Below, one piece after another: positions 17,864 through 27,537 of a DNA stretch of 64,000 nt. The translations under genes and the position numbers were made by a program. The notes beneath the pieces are model-generated. The model was not told the DNA's origin and made no database searches. It worked only from the letters and a program-made list of their open reading frames with translations. Source of the stretch: Chryseobacterium sp. 6424. Lineage in GTDB: Bacteria; Bacteroidota; Bacteroidia; Flavobacteriales; Weeksellaceae. The DNA lies in NCBI RefSeq assembly GCF_003692615.1, contig NZ_CP023540.1, positions 930,001-994,000 on the forward strand, in the 5' to 3' direction. How positions within the stretch are numbered: the stretch's first letter is position 1; every line of letters starts with the position of its first letter.

Positions 17864-18688
17864 CTATGATGTTTTAACAGGGAGCTGTTCCCTTTTCTGT
17901 AATTTTCTGAAGGTGTAGGCGCTCATCATGATACTGAATTCATATAGCAAAACCAATGGGAAGGCGGCCATCAACATACTCATCACATCGGCTGGGGTAA
18001 TGATGGCTGCCACTACCATAATCAGCACAATCGCATGGCGACGGTAAGTGCGCATGAATTTTGGTGTCAGAATGCCGATGGATGTCAGGAAGTACACAAT
18101 CACCGGAAACAGGAAAACAATGCCCATTCCTAAGACTACCTGTAGGAAAAGCGTGGTATAATCCGTCAGATCGAAAAGTTGTGTGATCGAATCTGAGATT
18201 TTGAAAAGTAAACCGAAATTAATCGCAAAAGGCAAAATAAGGAAGTAACCGCAAAGGATGCCCGCCAGGAAGAGTATCCATACAAAATTGATCAGAAAAA
18301 CCGAATTTTTTCTTTCATTGGGATGAAGCGCGGGTGAAATAAAACGCCAGAGTTCCCACACGATATACGGAAAAGCCGCTACCAGCCCACCAAAGATGGA
18401 AACAGACATCATTACATTAAACTGCTGGAAGAGTTTTTTCTGCTGCACGGCAAACTCACCGGGAAGCACGATGCTGTCTTCGCCGATCAGCTCGCGCGAA
18501 AAATGATTTACCACCCGAAAGGTAAAAAAATCATTTCTGGTGGGCCCAAAAAAGATATGGTCCATAATCCAGTTCACATTTAGTCCTACCACAATGGCGC
18601 CAACCACAATAGCAATAAGGGAGCGGATCAGGTGCCCGCGTAACTCGCCGATGTGTCCCCAAAAAGACATTTCTTTTCTCTCGCTCAC
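17864..18688 (-). CDS. tatC: Sec-independent protein translocase TatC
   Basis: A 274-residue polytopic membrane protein with six helices, the receptor for twin-arginine signal peptides. The conserved N-terminal motif appears as SFWGHIGELRGHLIRS, and the family segments ALHPNERKNSVFL and ITPADVMSMLMAAFPLVLLYE are present. No tatA is adjacent. It lies 64 bp downstream of the kdsD-like gene on the same strand and has its own -7 promoter element in that gap. Confidence 0.96.
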   Translation of the reverse strand: MSERKEMSFWGHIGELRGHLIRSLIAIVVGAIVVGLNVNWIMDHIFFGPTRNDFFTFRVVNHFSRELIGEDSIVLPGEFAVQQKKLFQQFNVMMSVSIFGGLVAAFPYIVWELWRFISPALHPNERKNSVFLINFVWILFLAGILCGYFLILPFAINFGLLFKISDSITQLFDLTDYTTLFLQVVLGMGIVFLFPVIVYFLTSIGILTPKFMRTYRRHAIVLIMVVAAIITPADVMSMLMAAFPLVLLYEFSIMMSAYTFRKLQKREQLPVKTS

Positions 18689-18722
18689 AGATATGGGTGT
18701 TTTTATGGTTAAAAAAACTGCG

Positions 18723-18730
18723 CAAATTTA
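18723..18730 (-). promoter_or_regulatory. -7 promoter element for tatC
   Basis: The minus strand reads TAAATTTG, an exact TAnnTTTG match, 34 bp upstream of the tatC ATG and within the 64-bp gap after the kdsD-like gene. No TTG is found at the ideal distance. Confidence 0.5.
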
Positions 18731-18752
18731 ACGTAAATTATTCAACCATCTA

Positions 18753-19712
18753 TCAGTTGATTCCTTCATCTAAAAGACGGTGGATATCAATGATCCCATG
18801 ATATCTCCCGTTAGAGGTGACAATCAGTTGACCGATGTTCTTGTCCTTTAGAATAGCCATTGCTTCCTTCGCAAGCGCTTCTTTATCAATGGATTTTGGG
18901 TTCTTGCTCATGATGTCCCGTGCGGTGACAGTGCTCAGGTCGTTTTCGCCAAGCAACATCCGGCGCAGGTCGCCATCGGTAATCACGCCGGTAATTTGTT
19001 CGCCGTCTGTCACTACCGTAATACCGTGTGTAGAAGCACTGATGGAAATGATAATCTCGCGGATGCCGGCAGTTTCGCTAACCTGTGGTTTTTGTGGTGA
19101 AAGGAACTGCTCTACCTTGGCTGTCAGGTTTTTGCCCAGACTTCCGCCCGGGTGAAAACGTGCGAAATCATGCGCGCGAAACCCGCTGAGTTCCATCAAA
19201 CAAACCGCCAGCGCATCGCCAAGCGCCATCTGTACCGTGGTAGAGCTTGTCGGGGCCAGTTTAATAGGGCAGGCTTCTTTATCAACAGAGGTATCCAAAA
19301 CAATGTCAGATATTTCCGCAAGTTTGGAAGTCATTTTTCCGGTCATGCCGATCAAAGCCGCCGAGTATTGCTTAAGGAAAGGCAAAAGCGTCACGATCTC
19401 AGGCGAATTCCCTGAGTTGGAGATGCAAAGGACCACATCAGTATTCTGTATCACACCCAAATCCCCGTGGATGGCCTCTGAAGCGTGCAGAAACTGCGAT
19501 GGGGTACCGGTGGAATTCAGCGTGGCCACGATTTTATTACCAACGTGAGCGGATTTGCCAATGCCTACGATGATTAGTTTGCCCCTCGCTTCGTGTATGA
19601 GTTTCACTGCGCTGATGAAGGCTTCACCAAGACGGTTTTTAAGCTTTTCGAGTTCTGAAATTTCGGTTTGAAGTGCCTCGCGTGCAATTTGAAGGATATG
19701 GGCGTTTTCCAT
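18753..19712 (-). CDS. kdsD: KpsF/GutQ-type sugar-phosphate isomerase (probable D-arabinose 5-phosphate isomerase)
   Basis: A 319-residue protein with an N-terminal SIS domain (about 30-170; GIGKSAHVGNKIVATLNSTG and CISNSGNSPEIV) and two C-terminal CBS domains (about 205-319). This is the normal architecture of KdsD, which makes arabinose 5-phosphate, the precursor of Kdo for lipopolysaccharide. The family also includes paralogues, so the symbol is assigned by architecture. It reads away from recQ; the 209-bp gap between them holds one candidate -7 element. Confidence 0.92.
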   Translation of the reverse strand: MENAHILQIAREALQTEISELEKLKNRLGEAFISAVKLIHEARGKLIIVGIGKSAHVGNKIVATLNSTGTPSQFLHASEAIHGDLGVIQNTDVVLCISNSGNSPEIVTLLPFLKQYSAALIGMTGKMTSKLAEISDIVLDTSVDKEACPIKLAPTSSTTVQMALGDALAVCLMELSGFRAHDFARFHPGGSLGKNLTAKVEQFLSPQKPQVSETAGIREIIISISASTHGITVVTDGEQITGVITDGDLRRMLLGENDLSTVTARDIMSKNPKSIDKEALAKEAMAILKDKNIGQLIVTSNGRYHGIIDIHRLLDEGIN

Positions 19713-19804
19713 AGTATTTGGCAGAAGATTGTCGGGTAATAAATTAATTGATGAAGTTTTTACCCAAATGAGCTGCTGTATTTCTTATTTTAATATTTAT
19801 TTTC

Positions 19805-19812
19805 TAACTTTG
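19805..19812 (+). promoter_or_regulatory. -7 promoter element, candidate for recQ
   Basis: TAACTTTG matches TAnnTTTG. It lies about 110 bp upstream of the recQ ATG, which would give a fairly long leader. No TTG is found at the right distance, and apart from this element I see nothing in 19713-19921. Confidence 0.35.
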
Positions 19813-19921
19813 GGTAAAATGCAAATTTAGCAAACATTTTCAAGTATCTCATCGTATGGCGGCCAAAGCGCCCTGTGCAAGGATGTGTGCGATGTTGCAT
19901 TTATAATAATTTACAATCAAA

Positions 19922-22126
19922 ATGAAAAAAAATACTGCCGATTTATCGAAAGAACTCAAAAAATATTTCGGCTTTTCAACATTTAAAGGACAACAGGAAG
20001 AGATTATCAAAAATTTACTACAGGGTAAAGATATTTTCGTGCTGATGCCTACCGGTGGGGGAAAATCGCTTTGTTATCAGCTTCCTGCGCTGATTTCCGA
20101 AGGAACTGCCATTGTGGTTTCGCCTCTTATTGCCCTCATGAAAAATCAGGTAGATGCCGTTAACGGGCTTTCTTCTGATGAGGGTGTGGCCCATGTTCTC
20201 AATTCGTCCCTAAATAAATCGCAGACCAAACAGGTGTTTGATGACATCAAGAGTGGTAAAACCAAATTGCTGTACTTAGCCCCCGAATCCTTGATTAAAG
20301 AAGATTATCTGGAGTTTCTGCGTGAAGTGAAAATCTCTTTTGTCGCCATTGATGAAGCCCATTGTATCTCAGAATGGGGACACGATTTCCGCCCGGAATA
20401 CCGAAACCTCAAACTGATTATTGATAAGATCGCCGATGTTCCCGTCATCGCACTTACCGCCACAGCGACACCGAAAGTGCAAGATGATATACAGAAAACC
20501 CTCGGGATGAGCAACGCTTTGGTGTTCAAAGAAAGCTTCAACCGCCCGAATCTCTTTTATGAGGTAAGACCAAAAGTAAATATCGACCGCGAGATTGTAA
20601 AATTCATCAATCAGCATAAAGGTAAATCTGGCATCGTGTATTGCCTCAGCCGCCGCAAGGTGGAGGAGTTCGCGCAACTGCTTCAGGTAAACGGCATCAA
20701 TGCCTTACCTTATCATGCAGGTCTTGACCAGAAAACGCGCGTTGCCAACCAAGATAAGTTTTTGATGGAGGAGGCTGATGTGATCGTCGCTACCATTGCT
20801 TTCGGGATGGGGATTGATAAACCCGACGTGCGTTTCGTAATCCATTACGATATTCCAAAGTCACTCGAAAGTTATTATCAGGAAACTGGCCGTGCGGGTC
20901 GCGATGGCGGCGAAGGCTACTGCCTCGCATTTTATGATCCGAAAGACATTGAAAAACTCGAGAAGTTCCTTGCGCAAAAGCCCGTGTCAGAAAGGGAAAT
21001 CGGTTTGCAACTCCTCAATGAAGTCGTAGGATATGCAGAAACCTCCATGAGTCGTCGCCAGTATATTCTTTATTATTTTGGCGAGCACTTCGATCCGGTG
21101 AATGGTGCGGGCGCGCAGATGTGCGATAATTCCGTCAATCCACCCACCCTTAAAGACGCTTCTGCGGAACTAAAACAGGTGCTGACTTTAGTGAAGGATT
21201 TTGAAGAAAAATTCAAAACCAAAGATTTGCTTGCCGTTATTGTTGGTAAAGAAAATTCGGTGACCAAATCCTATAAGCTTGATGCCAGCAAACATTTCGG
21301 TTTCGGGAAAAACCAGCCGGAGAATTTCTGGAAAACCATCATCCGTCAGGCAACAGTACAGAATTTCCTGCAAAAAGATATCGAAACTTACGGTGTGCTG
21401 AAACTTACCCCAAAAGGGTTAGAAGTAATCTCTGGCAACCATGACGAGCCGTTCATGATTGCGGAAGACAGGCAATATGATCTCGCCCAGACAAAAGCCG
21501 ACAGCGGAGCGGCGCAGCCGACAGCGGGCAGCGGACTTGATGAGGTGTTGTTTACACAATTGAAGGAACTTAGGAAAAAAGTCGCTAAAACACATGGCAT
21601 ACCACCTTACACGGTGTTTATGGATCCCAGTTTGGAGGACATGACGGTGCAGTACCCTGTCACGATTGAAGAAATTAGCAAGATCTACGGTGTAGGCGAG
21701 GGCAAAGCAAGAAGATATGGTAAAGCTTTCGCCGATTTCATCCGCCAGTATGTGGAGGAAAACAATATCGAAAGAACCCAGGACATGGTGCTGAAACAGG
21801 TGGCGAATAAGTCCAGCCACAAAGTGTTCATCATCCAAAGCACTGATAAGAAAATTGACCTTGAAGACATTGCGAAAGCCAAAAATCTTTCGATGGATGA
21901 TTTGCTTAAAGAAATGGAACGCATCGTATATCAGGGGACCAAGCTTAATATTGATTATTACATTGATGAGAATTTCGATGAGGATATTGTCGAAGAGTTC
22001 ATGACCTTCATGGGAGAAAGCGAAAGCGACAGCATGAAAGTGCTGCTGGCCGAGTTTGGCGACGACCTTACGGATGAAGAGGTACGTATGCTGCGCATCA
22101 AATTTATTTCAGATGTGGCCAATTAA
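19922..22126 (+). CDS. recQ: ATP-dependent DNA helicase RecQ, zinc-less variant
   Basis: A 734-residue 3'-5' helicase. It has the Q motif ([14 protein letters not shown]), Walker A PTGGGKSL near residue 45, the DEAH box in [22 protein letters not shown], and motif [12 protein letters not shown]. The RQC region follows, then an HRDC domain at about 535-620 ([20 protein letters not shown]). A Gly/Ala/Gln-rich linker near 525 precedes the HRDC. Typical RecQ carries four zinc-binding cysteines just after the helicase core. Here the region from [15 protein letters not shown] to [12 protein letters not shown] retains only one Cys. The C terminus has an extra acidic helical domain. Confidence 0.95.
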   Translation: MKKNTADLSKELKKYFGFSTFKGQQEEIIKNLLQGKDIFVLMPTGGGKSLCYQLPALISEGTAIVVSPLIALMKNQVDAVNGLSSDEGVAHVLNSSLNKSQTKQVFDDIKSGKTKLLYLAPESLIKEDYLEFLREVKISFVAIDEAHCISEWGHDFRPEYRNLKLIIDKIADVPVIALTATATPKVQDDIQKTLGMSNALVFKESFNRPNLFYEVRPKVNIDREIVKFINQHKGKSGIVYCLSRRKVEEFAQLLQVNGINALPYHAGLDQKTRVANQDKFLMEEADVIVATIAFGMGIDKPDVRFVIHYDIPKSLESYYQETGRAGRDGGEGYCLAFYDPKDIEKLEKFLAQKPVSEREIGLQLLNEVVGYAETSMSRRQYILYYFGEHFDPVNGAGAQMCDNSVNPPTLKDASAELKQVLTLVKDFEEKFKTKDLLAVIVGKENSVTKSYKLDASKHFGFGKNQPENFWKTIIRQATVQNFLQKDIETYGVLKLTPKGLEVISGNHDEPFMIAEDRQYDLAQTKADSGAAQPTAGSGLDEVLFTQLKELRKKVAKTHGIPPYTVFMDPSLEDMTVQYPVTIEEISKIYGVGEGKARRYGKAFADFIRQYVEENNIERTQDMVLKQVANKSSHKVFIIQSTDKKIDLEDIAKAKNLSMDDLLKEMERIVYQGTKLNIDYYIDENFDEDIVEEFMTFMGESESDSMKVLLAEFGDDLTDEEVRMLRIKFISDVAN

Positions 22127-22171
22127 TCCTTGGAAACTTCATCTGTCATCTGAGGCCGGAACATAGTTAAA

Positions 22172-23245
22172 ATGGACAGAAAAACCATCATCTTCATCCT
22201 TCCAGACCTTGAAACCGGCGGTGCGGAACGCGTGGTGCTGACCCTCGCAAATCATTTGCCCCGCGATCGGTTTCTGCCCAAAATCATGCTTCTGCGCAAA
22301 GAGGGCGGCTACTTGCCCTTGTTGAAGAGCGATGTGGAAGTTGTTGATCTTAAGACGCCGCGCATCCGCCATTCCCTTTGGCCCATAGTGCGTGAAATAA
22401 AGCGACGCAAACCGGATGTCGTGTTCAGCGGATTTGGGGAAATCAATGCGTATCTGGCGATGTTCATCCCTTTTTTAGGCAAAACAAAGTTCGTGGCAAG
22501 AGAAACTAATGTGGTTTCAAAGCATGTGACGCGCCCTGAAATTCGTTTTTTTTACCGATTTTATAACCATTATCACCGCATCATTTGTCAAAGTGATGAT
22601 ATGCGGAATGATTTAATGGTAAATTTTAATATTAAGCCCGCCAAAACGGTAAAAATTAACAATCCGGTAGATTTTGATTTCATCCACAATCAGTTAGAAA
22701 GCGCTGAAAAGCCTGAATGTTTTAAACCAAATTTTAAAAATGTAGTTGCGATTGGAAATCTTTCGGCACGAAAAGGCTTCGATCATTTACTGAGGGTTTT
22801 TGTTCACCTTAAAGAGTACAGGATTCACCTTCATATCGTAGGCGATGGGCGCGATCGCGAAATGCTTCATCAGTTAAAAGAAGGACTGGGCCTGCGACAC
22901 GTAACATTTCATGGGCAGCAGAAAAATCCTTACCGTTTCCTCAGGTTTGCGGATTTGTTCGTCCTTTCTTCGCGGTACGAGGGCTTTCCGAACGTGTTAC
23001 TAGAAGCCGGCGCGTGTGGTGTGTATTCCTTGGCTAATAACTGTCCGGGAGGCATCAATGAAATCATTATACATGGTGTAAACGGTGAGATTTCTTCTGT
23101 GGAAAATCTTGATGATTTTGCGAGGCGCATTTTGAAAGCAGTGAATGAAACACATGACGCAGACAAAATTGCAAATTCGGTTAAGGCTCGGTTTTCTAAA
23201 GAGTTTATCCTCAAAAAATATGAAGATTTGTTGTCTAATTTATAA
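22172..23245 (+). CDS. Glycosyltransferase, GT4-like
   Basis: A 357-residue GT-B glycosyltransferase. The N-terminal PDLETGGAERVVLTLANHL is the acceptor-side loop of GT4 enzymes. The C-terminal half has the nucleotide-sugar site, with NLSARKGFDHLLRVF, IVGDGRDREML and SSRYEGFPNVLLEAGACG (the E-x7-E motif region). It probably adds a sugar to a cell-surface polysaccharide or lipid. It lies 45 bp after recQ on the same strand; the pairing has no evident functional meaning. Confidence 0.92.
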   Translation: MDRKTIIFILPDLETGGAERVVLTLANHLPRDRFLPKIMLLRKEGGYLPLLKSDVEVVDLKTPRIRHSLWPIVREIKRRKPDVVFSGFGEINAYLAMFIPFLGKTKFVARETNVVSKHVTRPEIRFFYRFYNHYHRIICQSDDMRNDLMVNFNIKPAKTVKINNPVDFDFIHNQLESAEKPECFKPNFKNVVAIGNLSARKGFDHLLRVFVHLKEYRIHLHIVGDGRDREMLHQLKEGLGLRHVTFHGQQKNPYRFLRFADLFVLSSRYEGFPNVLLEAGACGVYSLANNCPGGINEIIIHGVNGEISSVENLDDFARRILKAVNETHDADKIANSVKARFSKEFILKKYEDLLSNL

Positions 23246-23397
23246 ACTAAAATTGATGGTGCAATTAATATTTGTAAACTTTTCAATTGTTGATAAATTT
23301 TAACATATTGATATTCAATAATATAATCCTAAAAATTTGTAAACAATTTTTTTAATTCGGAATATCTTCTCAACTTTAATTAATTAAATTTTAAAGT

Positions 23398-25944
23398 ATG
23401 AAAACGTTATACGCTGAAAAAAAATCTACCGTTTATTCCTATAAAGACGCTTACGAACGAACGCTTGAGTATTTTGGCGGGGATGATTTGGCTGCGAAAG
23501 TCTGGGTGAGTAAATATGCGTTAAAAGATTCCGAAGGAAATATTTATGAGCAAACGCCCGATCACATGCACCATCGCATTGCCTCGGAAATTGCGCGGAT
23601 TGAAGCCAAATATCCGCATCCGCTCTCAAAAGAAGAAATCTTCGATGTCATTAAGGGTTTTAAGTATATCATCCCGCAGGGCAGCCCGATGACAGGGATT
23701 GGCAACGATTTTCAGATTGCCTCACTTTCAAATTGTTTTGTAATTGGCAACGGTACCGACAGCGATTCTTATGGCAGCATCATGAAGATTGATGAAGAGC
23801 AGGTGCAGCTTATGAAACGCCGTGGTGGTGTGGGACACGATCTTTCCCATATTCGGCCGAAAGGTTCCGCGGTTAAAAACTCTGCGCTTACTTCGACAGG
23901 CTTGGTGCCTTTTATGGAGCGGTATTCCAACTCCACGCGCGAGGTTGCGCAGGATGGCCGCCGTGGTGCGCTGATGCTTTCCGTATCGGTTAACCATCCG
24001 GATTCCGGCGACTTTATTGATGCTAAACTAGAGCAGGGGAAAATCACGGGTGCCAATATTTCGGTGCGTATTGATGATGAGTTTATGAAGGCCGTGGTGG
24101 AAAAAGACAGCTATACCCAGAAATATCCCATCCATAGTGCGCAGCCCAAATTTGAAAAAGAAGTGAAAGCGACCGAACTTTGGGATAAAATCATCCATAA
24201 CGCCTGGAAATCTGCCGAACCCGGTGTACTTTTCTGGGATACCATTATTAGAGAGTCATTGCCGGATTGTTATGCCGATTTGGGCTACGAAACGGTCTCT
24301 ACCAATCCCTGTGGCGAAATACCACTGTGTCCGTACGACTCTTGCAGGCTTTTAGCTATAAACCTGTTCTCTTATGTAGAGAATCCTTTTACCAAAGAAG
24401 CCAAATTTAATTTTGATCTTTTCCGTAAACACGTAGGCTATGCCCAACGTATGATGGACGATATCATTGACCTTGAAATTGAAAAGATCGACGCCATTCT
24501 TCAAAAAATTGAACAGGACCCTGAAGGGGATGATATAAAAGCAACCGAAAGAAATCTGTGGCTGAAGATCCGTAAAAAAACCATCGAAGGCAGAAGAACA
24601 GGCGTAGGCATCACAGCGGAAGGCGATATGCTGGCGGCACTTAATATACAGTACGGCAGCAAAGAAGGCAATGATTTTTCGACTTTAGTACATAAGACAC
24701 TAGCACTGGCCGCATATCGTTCCTCTGTAGCATTGGCAAAAGAGCGTGGTGTCTTTGCGGTCTACAGTGCTGAAAGAGAGGCGAAAAACCCTTTTGTACA
24801 GAGAATTAAAGAAGCCAATCCGGCGCTTTATGAAGATATGCAGCAATATGGCCGCCGAAATATTGCGCTGCTCACCGTGGCGCCTACCGGAAGCACCTCG
24901 CTGATGTCGCAAACCACCTCAGGTATTGAGCCGGTGTTTTTACCCGTATATAAAAGAAGAAGGAAAGTAAACCCTAATGATAAGGATGTTCGGGTAGATT
25001 TTGTAGATGAAGTAGGCGATTCTTGGGAAGAATATCTCGTGTTCCATCACCGTTTTAAGCAGTGGATGCAGGTGCAGGGGATTGATACCGAAAAAAATTA
25101 TACCCAAGAGGAGATCAATAAAATCATTGAAAAATCGCCTTATTATAAAGCAACCTCTAATGATGTCGATTGGCTGAGTAAAGTAGAAATGCAGGGCGCG
25201 ATACAGAAATGGGTGGACCATTCGATTTCTGTAACCATCAACATCCCGAACGACGCCACCGAAGAACTCGTGAATCAGCTTTACATCAAAGCCTGGGAAG
25301 TGGGTTGTAAGGGCGTGACGGTGTACCGTGATGGCTCACGCTCCGGAGTATTGATTTCCAGTGAGGAGAAAAAAACCGAAGTCCAGGTTCCAGCTATTTT
25401 CCCCACCAAAAGACCACAGGTTTTAGAAGCCGAAATCGTAAGATTCCAGAATAATAAAGATAAATGGATTGCCTTTGTGGGGCTTATCGATAAAAAACCC
25501 TACGAAATTTTCACCGGTCTGGCAGATGACGAAGAAGGCATCTCTTTGCCACGTTGGGTAAATGAAGGGCTTATCATAAAAAACCGCGACGAAAACGGGA
25601 AGACACGTTATGATTTTCAGTTCAAAAACCTGCGCGGTTATAAAACAACCATCGAAGGACTGTCGCATAAATTCAATCCGGAATTCTGGAACTACGCTAA
25701 ACTCATTTCAGGAACCCTCAGACATGGGATGCCCATCGAAAACGTGGTAGAACTCATCAACCGCCTCGAACTGGATTCTGAATTCATCAATAACTGGAAA
25801 GCCGGTGTTGCCAGAGCGCTCAAGAGATATGTGGCAGATGGTACCAAGGCTTCAGGCAAATGCTCAAGCTGCCATTCGGATCAGGTCGTTTATCAGGAAG
25901 GTTGTCTGATCTGCAAAAACTGCGGAAGCTCCAAATGCGGATAA
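23398..25944 (+). CDS. nrdJ: Adenosylcobalamin-dependent ribonucleoside-diphosphate reductase (class II)
   Basis: An 848-residue class II ribonucleotide reductase that makes deoxyribonucleotides using a B12-generated thiyl radical. Visible hallmarks are SLSNCFVIGNG (first active-site Cys), MKRRGGVGHDLSHIRPKGS, NPCGEIPLCPYDSCRLLAIN with the radical Cys, and GCKGVTVYRDGSRSGVL. The C terminus ends in a zinc-ribbon-like CSSCHSDQV...CLICKNCGSSKCG that could serve as redox tail. A DUF-like domain at about 690-800 (KWIAFVGLIDKKPYEIFTGL) is common in Bacteroidota NrdJ. No small subunit is needed. The AT-rich 152-bp upstream gap shows no cobalamin riboswitch. Confidence 0.95.
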   Translation: MKTLYAEKKSTVYSYKDAYERTLEYFGGDDLAAKVWVSKYALKDSEGNIYEQTPDHMHHRIASEIARIEAKYPHPLSKEEIFDVIKGFKYIIPQGSPMTGIGNDFQIASLSNCFVIGNGTDSDSYGSIMKIDEEQVQLMKRRGGVGHDLSHIRPKGSAVKNSALTSTGLVPFMERYSNSTREVAQDGRRGALMLSVSVNHPDSGDFIDAKLEQGKITGANISVRIDDEFMKAVVEKDSYTQKYPIHSAQPKFEKEVKATELWDKIIHNAWKSAEPGVLFWDTIIRESLPDCYADLGYETVSTNPCGEIPLCPYDSCRLLAINLFSYVENPFTKEAKFNFDLFRKHVGYAQRMMDDIIDLEIEKIDAILQKIEQDPEGDDIKATERNLWLKIRKKTIEGRRTGVGITAEGDMLAALNIQYGSKEGNDFSTLVHKTLALAAYRSSVALAKERGVFAVYSAEREAKNPFVQRIKEANPALYEDMQQYGRRNIALLTVAPTGSTSLMSQTTSGIEPVFLPVYKRRRKVNPNDKDVRVDFVDEVGDSWEEYLVFHHRFKQWMQVQGIDTEKNYTQEEINKIIEKSPYYKATSNDVDWLSKVEMQGAIQKWVDHSISVTINIPNDATEELVNQLYIKAWEVGCKGVTVYRDGSRSGVLISSEEKKTEVQVPAIFPTKRPQVLEAEIVRFQNNKDKWIAFVGLIDKKPYEIFTGLADDEEGISLPRWVNEGLIIKNRDENGKTRYDFQFKNLRGYKTTIEGLSHKFNPEFWNYAKLISGTLRHGMPIENVVELINRLELDSEFINNWKAGVARALKRYVADGTKASGKCSSCHSDQVVYQEGCLICKNCGSSKCG

Positions 25945-25985
25945 TTTTTAGCCATCAGAAACGTGTGGCACTCACACAAAATTTG

Positions 25986-25993
25986 TAGTTTTG
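25986..25993 (+). promoter_or_regulatory. -7 promoter element for lpdA
   Basis: TAGTTTTG matches TAnnTTTG and lies 35 bp upstream of the lpdA ATG in the 84-bp gap after nrdJ. The -33 position is not a clear TTG. Confidence 0.5.
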
Positions 25994-26028
25994 TAAATAT
26001 TAAAAATTAAACCAATAAAAGAATAAAA

Positions 26029-27432
26029 ATGAGTCAATTCGATGTTACTGTTATCGGTTCAGGCCCCGGAGGTTACGTTGCGGCGATCCGCTGCGCACAG
26101 CTCGGAATGAAAACCGCTATTATCGAGAAATATCCCACCATGGGTGGCACCTGCCTTAACGTAGGCTGCATCCCTTCCAAAGCACTTCTGGACAGTTCCG
26201 AACACTTCGAAAACGCCAAACATAATTTTGCAAATCATGGGATTGTGATTGGTGAGCCAAAAGCAGACCTTGCCCGCATGATTGCCCGCAAAGATGAAGT
26301 GGTAGAGCAAACCACCAAAGGAATCGCCTTCCTGATGGATAAAAATAAAATCACCGTATTTGAAGGTGTCGGAAGTTTTGAATCTGCCACACAGATTAAA
26401 GTGACTAAAAATGATGGCTCCACTGAAACCATCGATTCGAAATATACCATTATCGCAACAGGTTCCAAGCCAAGCTCTCTGCCTTTCATCAGTTTAGACA
26501 AAGAGCGCATCATCACTTCAACTGAGGCGCTGGGACTTAAGGAAATCCCGAAACATCTTATTGTAATTGGCGGCGGTGTTATTGGTCTGGAATTAGGGTC
26601 GGTGTACAAAAGATTAGGTTCTGAAGTTACCGTTGTGGAGTTTATGGATAAAATTATCCCTACCATGGATGGTGCTTTGTCTAAAGAATTAAACAAAGTC
26701 CTGCGTAAGCAAGGTATCAAGTTCATGCTTTCCACCGCTGTACAGGCTGTTGAAAGAAACGGAGACACTGTGAAAGTGACTGCTAAAGACAAAAAAGGGG
26801 CAGAAGTAGTGGTTGAGGGAGATTACGTATTGGTTTCCGTGGGTAGAAGACCTTATACCGATGGCCTTGCACTTGAAAAAGCCGGAGTGGATCTTGATGA
26901 AAGAGGCCGCGTAAAAACCAATGAACAGCTTCAGACCAATGTTTCTAACATCTATGCGATTGGTGATGTGGTAGCCGGTGCCATGTTGGCACACAAAGCT
27001 TCCGAAGAAGGCGTATTGGTAGCAGAACAGCTTGCCGGGCAAAAACCCCACATCAACTATAACTTGATCCCGGGCGTAGTTTATACCTGGCCAGAGGTAG
27101 CGGCTGTCGGCAAAACCGAAGAACAATTGAAAGCCGAAGGTGTGGCCATTAAAATCGGTAACTTCCCGATGAGAGCCTTGGGCCGAAGCCGTGCCTCAGG
27201 TGATACTGACGGATTCATCAAGATCATCGCCAACGAAAAGACCGATGAGGTACTAGGCGTGCACATGATCGGCGCCAGAGCCGCTGATATGATTGCCGCA
27301 GCCGTAACCGCAATGGAGTTTCGGGCAAGCGCTGAAGATATCGCAAGAATGTCCCACGCACACCCAACATTTGCGGAAGCCATTAAAGAAGCCGCTTTGG
27401 ATGCGACCGGGAAGATTGCCATCCACATGTAA
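26029..27432 (+). CDS. lpdA: Dihydrolipoyl dehydrogenase
   Basis: A 467-residue flavoprotein, the E3 component of 2-oxoacid dehydrogenase complexes, which reoxidises dihydrolipoamide with NAD. It has the N-terminal FAD dinucleotide fold (GSGPGGYVAAIRCAQLG), the redox disulfide GGTCLNVGCIPSKALL at about residues 38-53, a second GGGVIGLELGSVYKRLG NAD fold, and the C-terminal active-site HAHPTFAEAIKEA. It is monocistronic, with its own -7 element and a strong terminator; the E1 and E2 genes are not nearby. Confidence 0.97.
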   Translation: MSQFDVTVIGSGPGGYVAAIRCAQLGMKTAIIEKYPTMGGTCLNVGCIPSKALLDSSEHFENAKHNFANHGIVIGEPKADLARMIARKDEVVEQTTKGIAFLMDKNKITVFEGVGSFESATQIKVTKNDGSTETIDSKYTIIATGSKPSSLPFISLDKERIITSTEALGLKEIPKHLIVIGGGVIGLELGSVYKRLGSEVTVVEFMDKIIPTMDGALSKELNKVLRKQGIKFMLSTAVQAVERNGDTVKVTAKDKKGAEVVVEGDYVLVSVGRRPYTDGLALEKAGVDLDERGRVKTNEQLQTNVSNIYAIGDVVAGAMLAHKASEEGVLVAEQLAGQKPHINYNLIPGVVYTWPEVAAVGKTEEQLKAEGVAIKIGNFPMRALGRSRASGDTDGFIKIIANEKTDEVLGVHMIGARAADMIAAAVTAMEFRASAEDIARMSHAHPTFAEAIKEAALDATGKIAIHM

Positions 27433-27452
27433 GATTTAAAGTTAATAACCGA

Positions 27453-27489
27453 AGAGTCCGTTTCCGTGTGAAACGGATTCTTTTTTTTT
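27453..27489 (+). terminator. Intrinsic terminator after lpdA
   Basis: AGAGTCCGTTTC pairs with GAAACGGATTCT (one wobble pair) across a short loop and is followed by an unbroken run of T. It lies 20 bp after the lpdA stop codon. Confidence 0.93.
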
Positions 27490-27502
27490 CTCCCATTTTT
27501 TC

Positions 27503-27535
27503 AGCGTTGTTAGCGCTCAAAGCGCTAACAACGCT
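27503..27535. repeat. 15-bp perfect inverted repeat AGCGTTGTTAGCGCT / AGCGCTAACAACGCT
   Basis: Two perfect 15-bp arms are separated by 3 nt (CAA). The arm itself contains the palindrome AGCGCT. No T-run follows on either strand, so it is not a textbook terminator. The site ends 2 bp before the KTSC gene's stop codon and directly follows the lpdA terminator. The core TTGTTAGCG recurs near 30.28 kb. Confidence 0.7.
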
Positions 27536-27537
27536 CC

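Noticed and set aside
23246..23397. Cobalamin riboswitch upstream of nrdJ
   Set aside because: The leader is short and AT-rich and contains no B12-box-like sequence.
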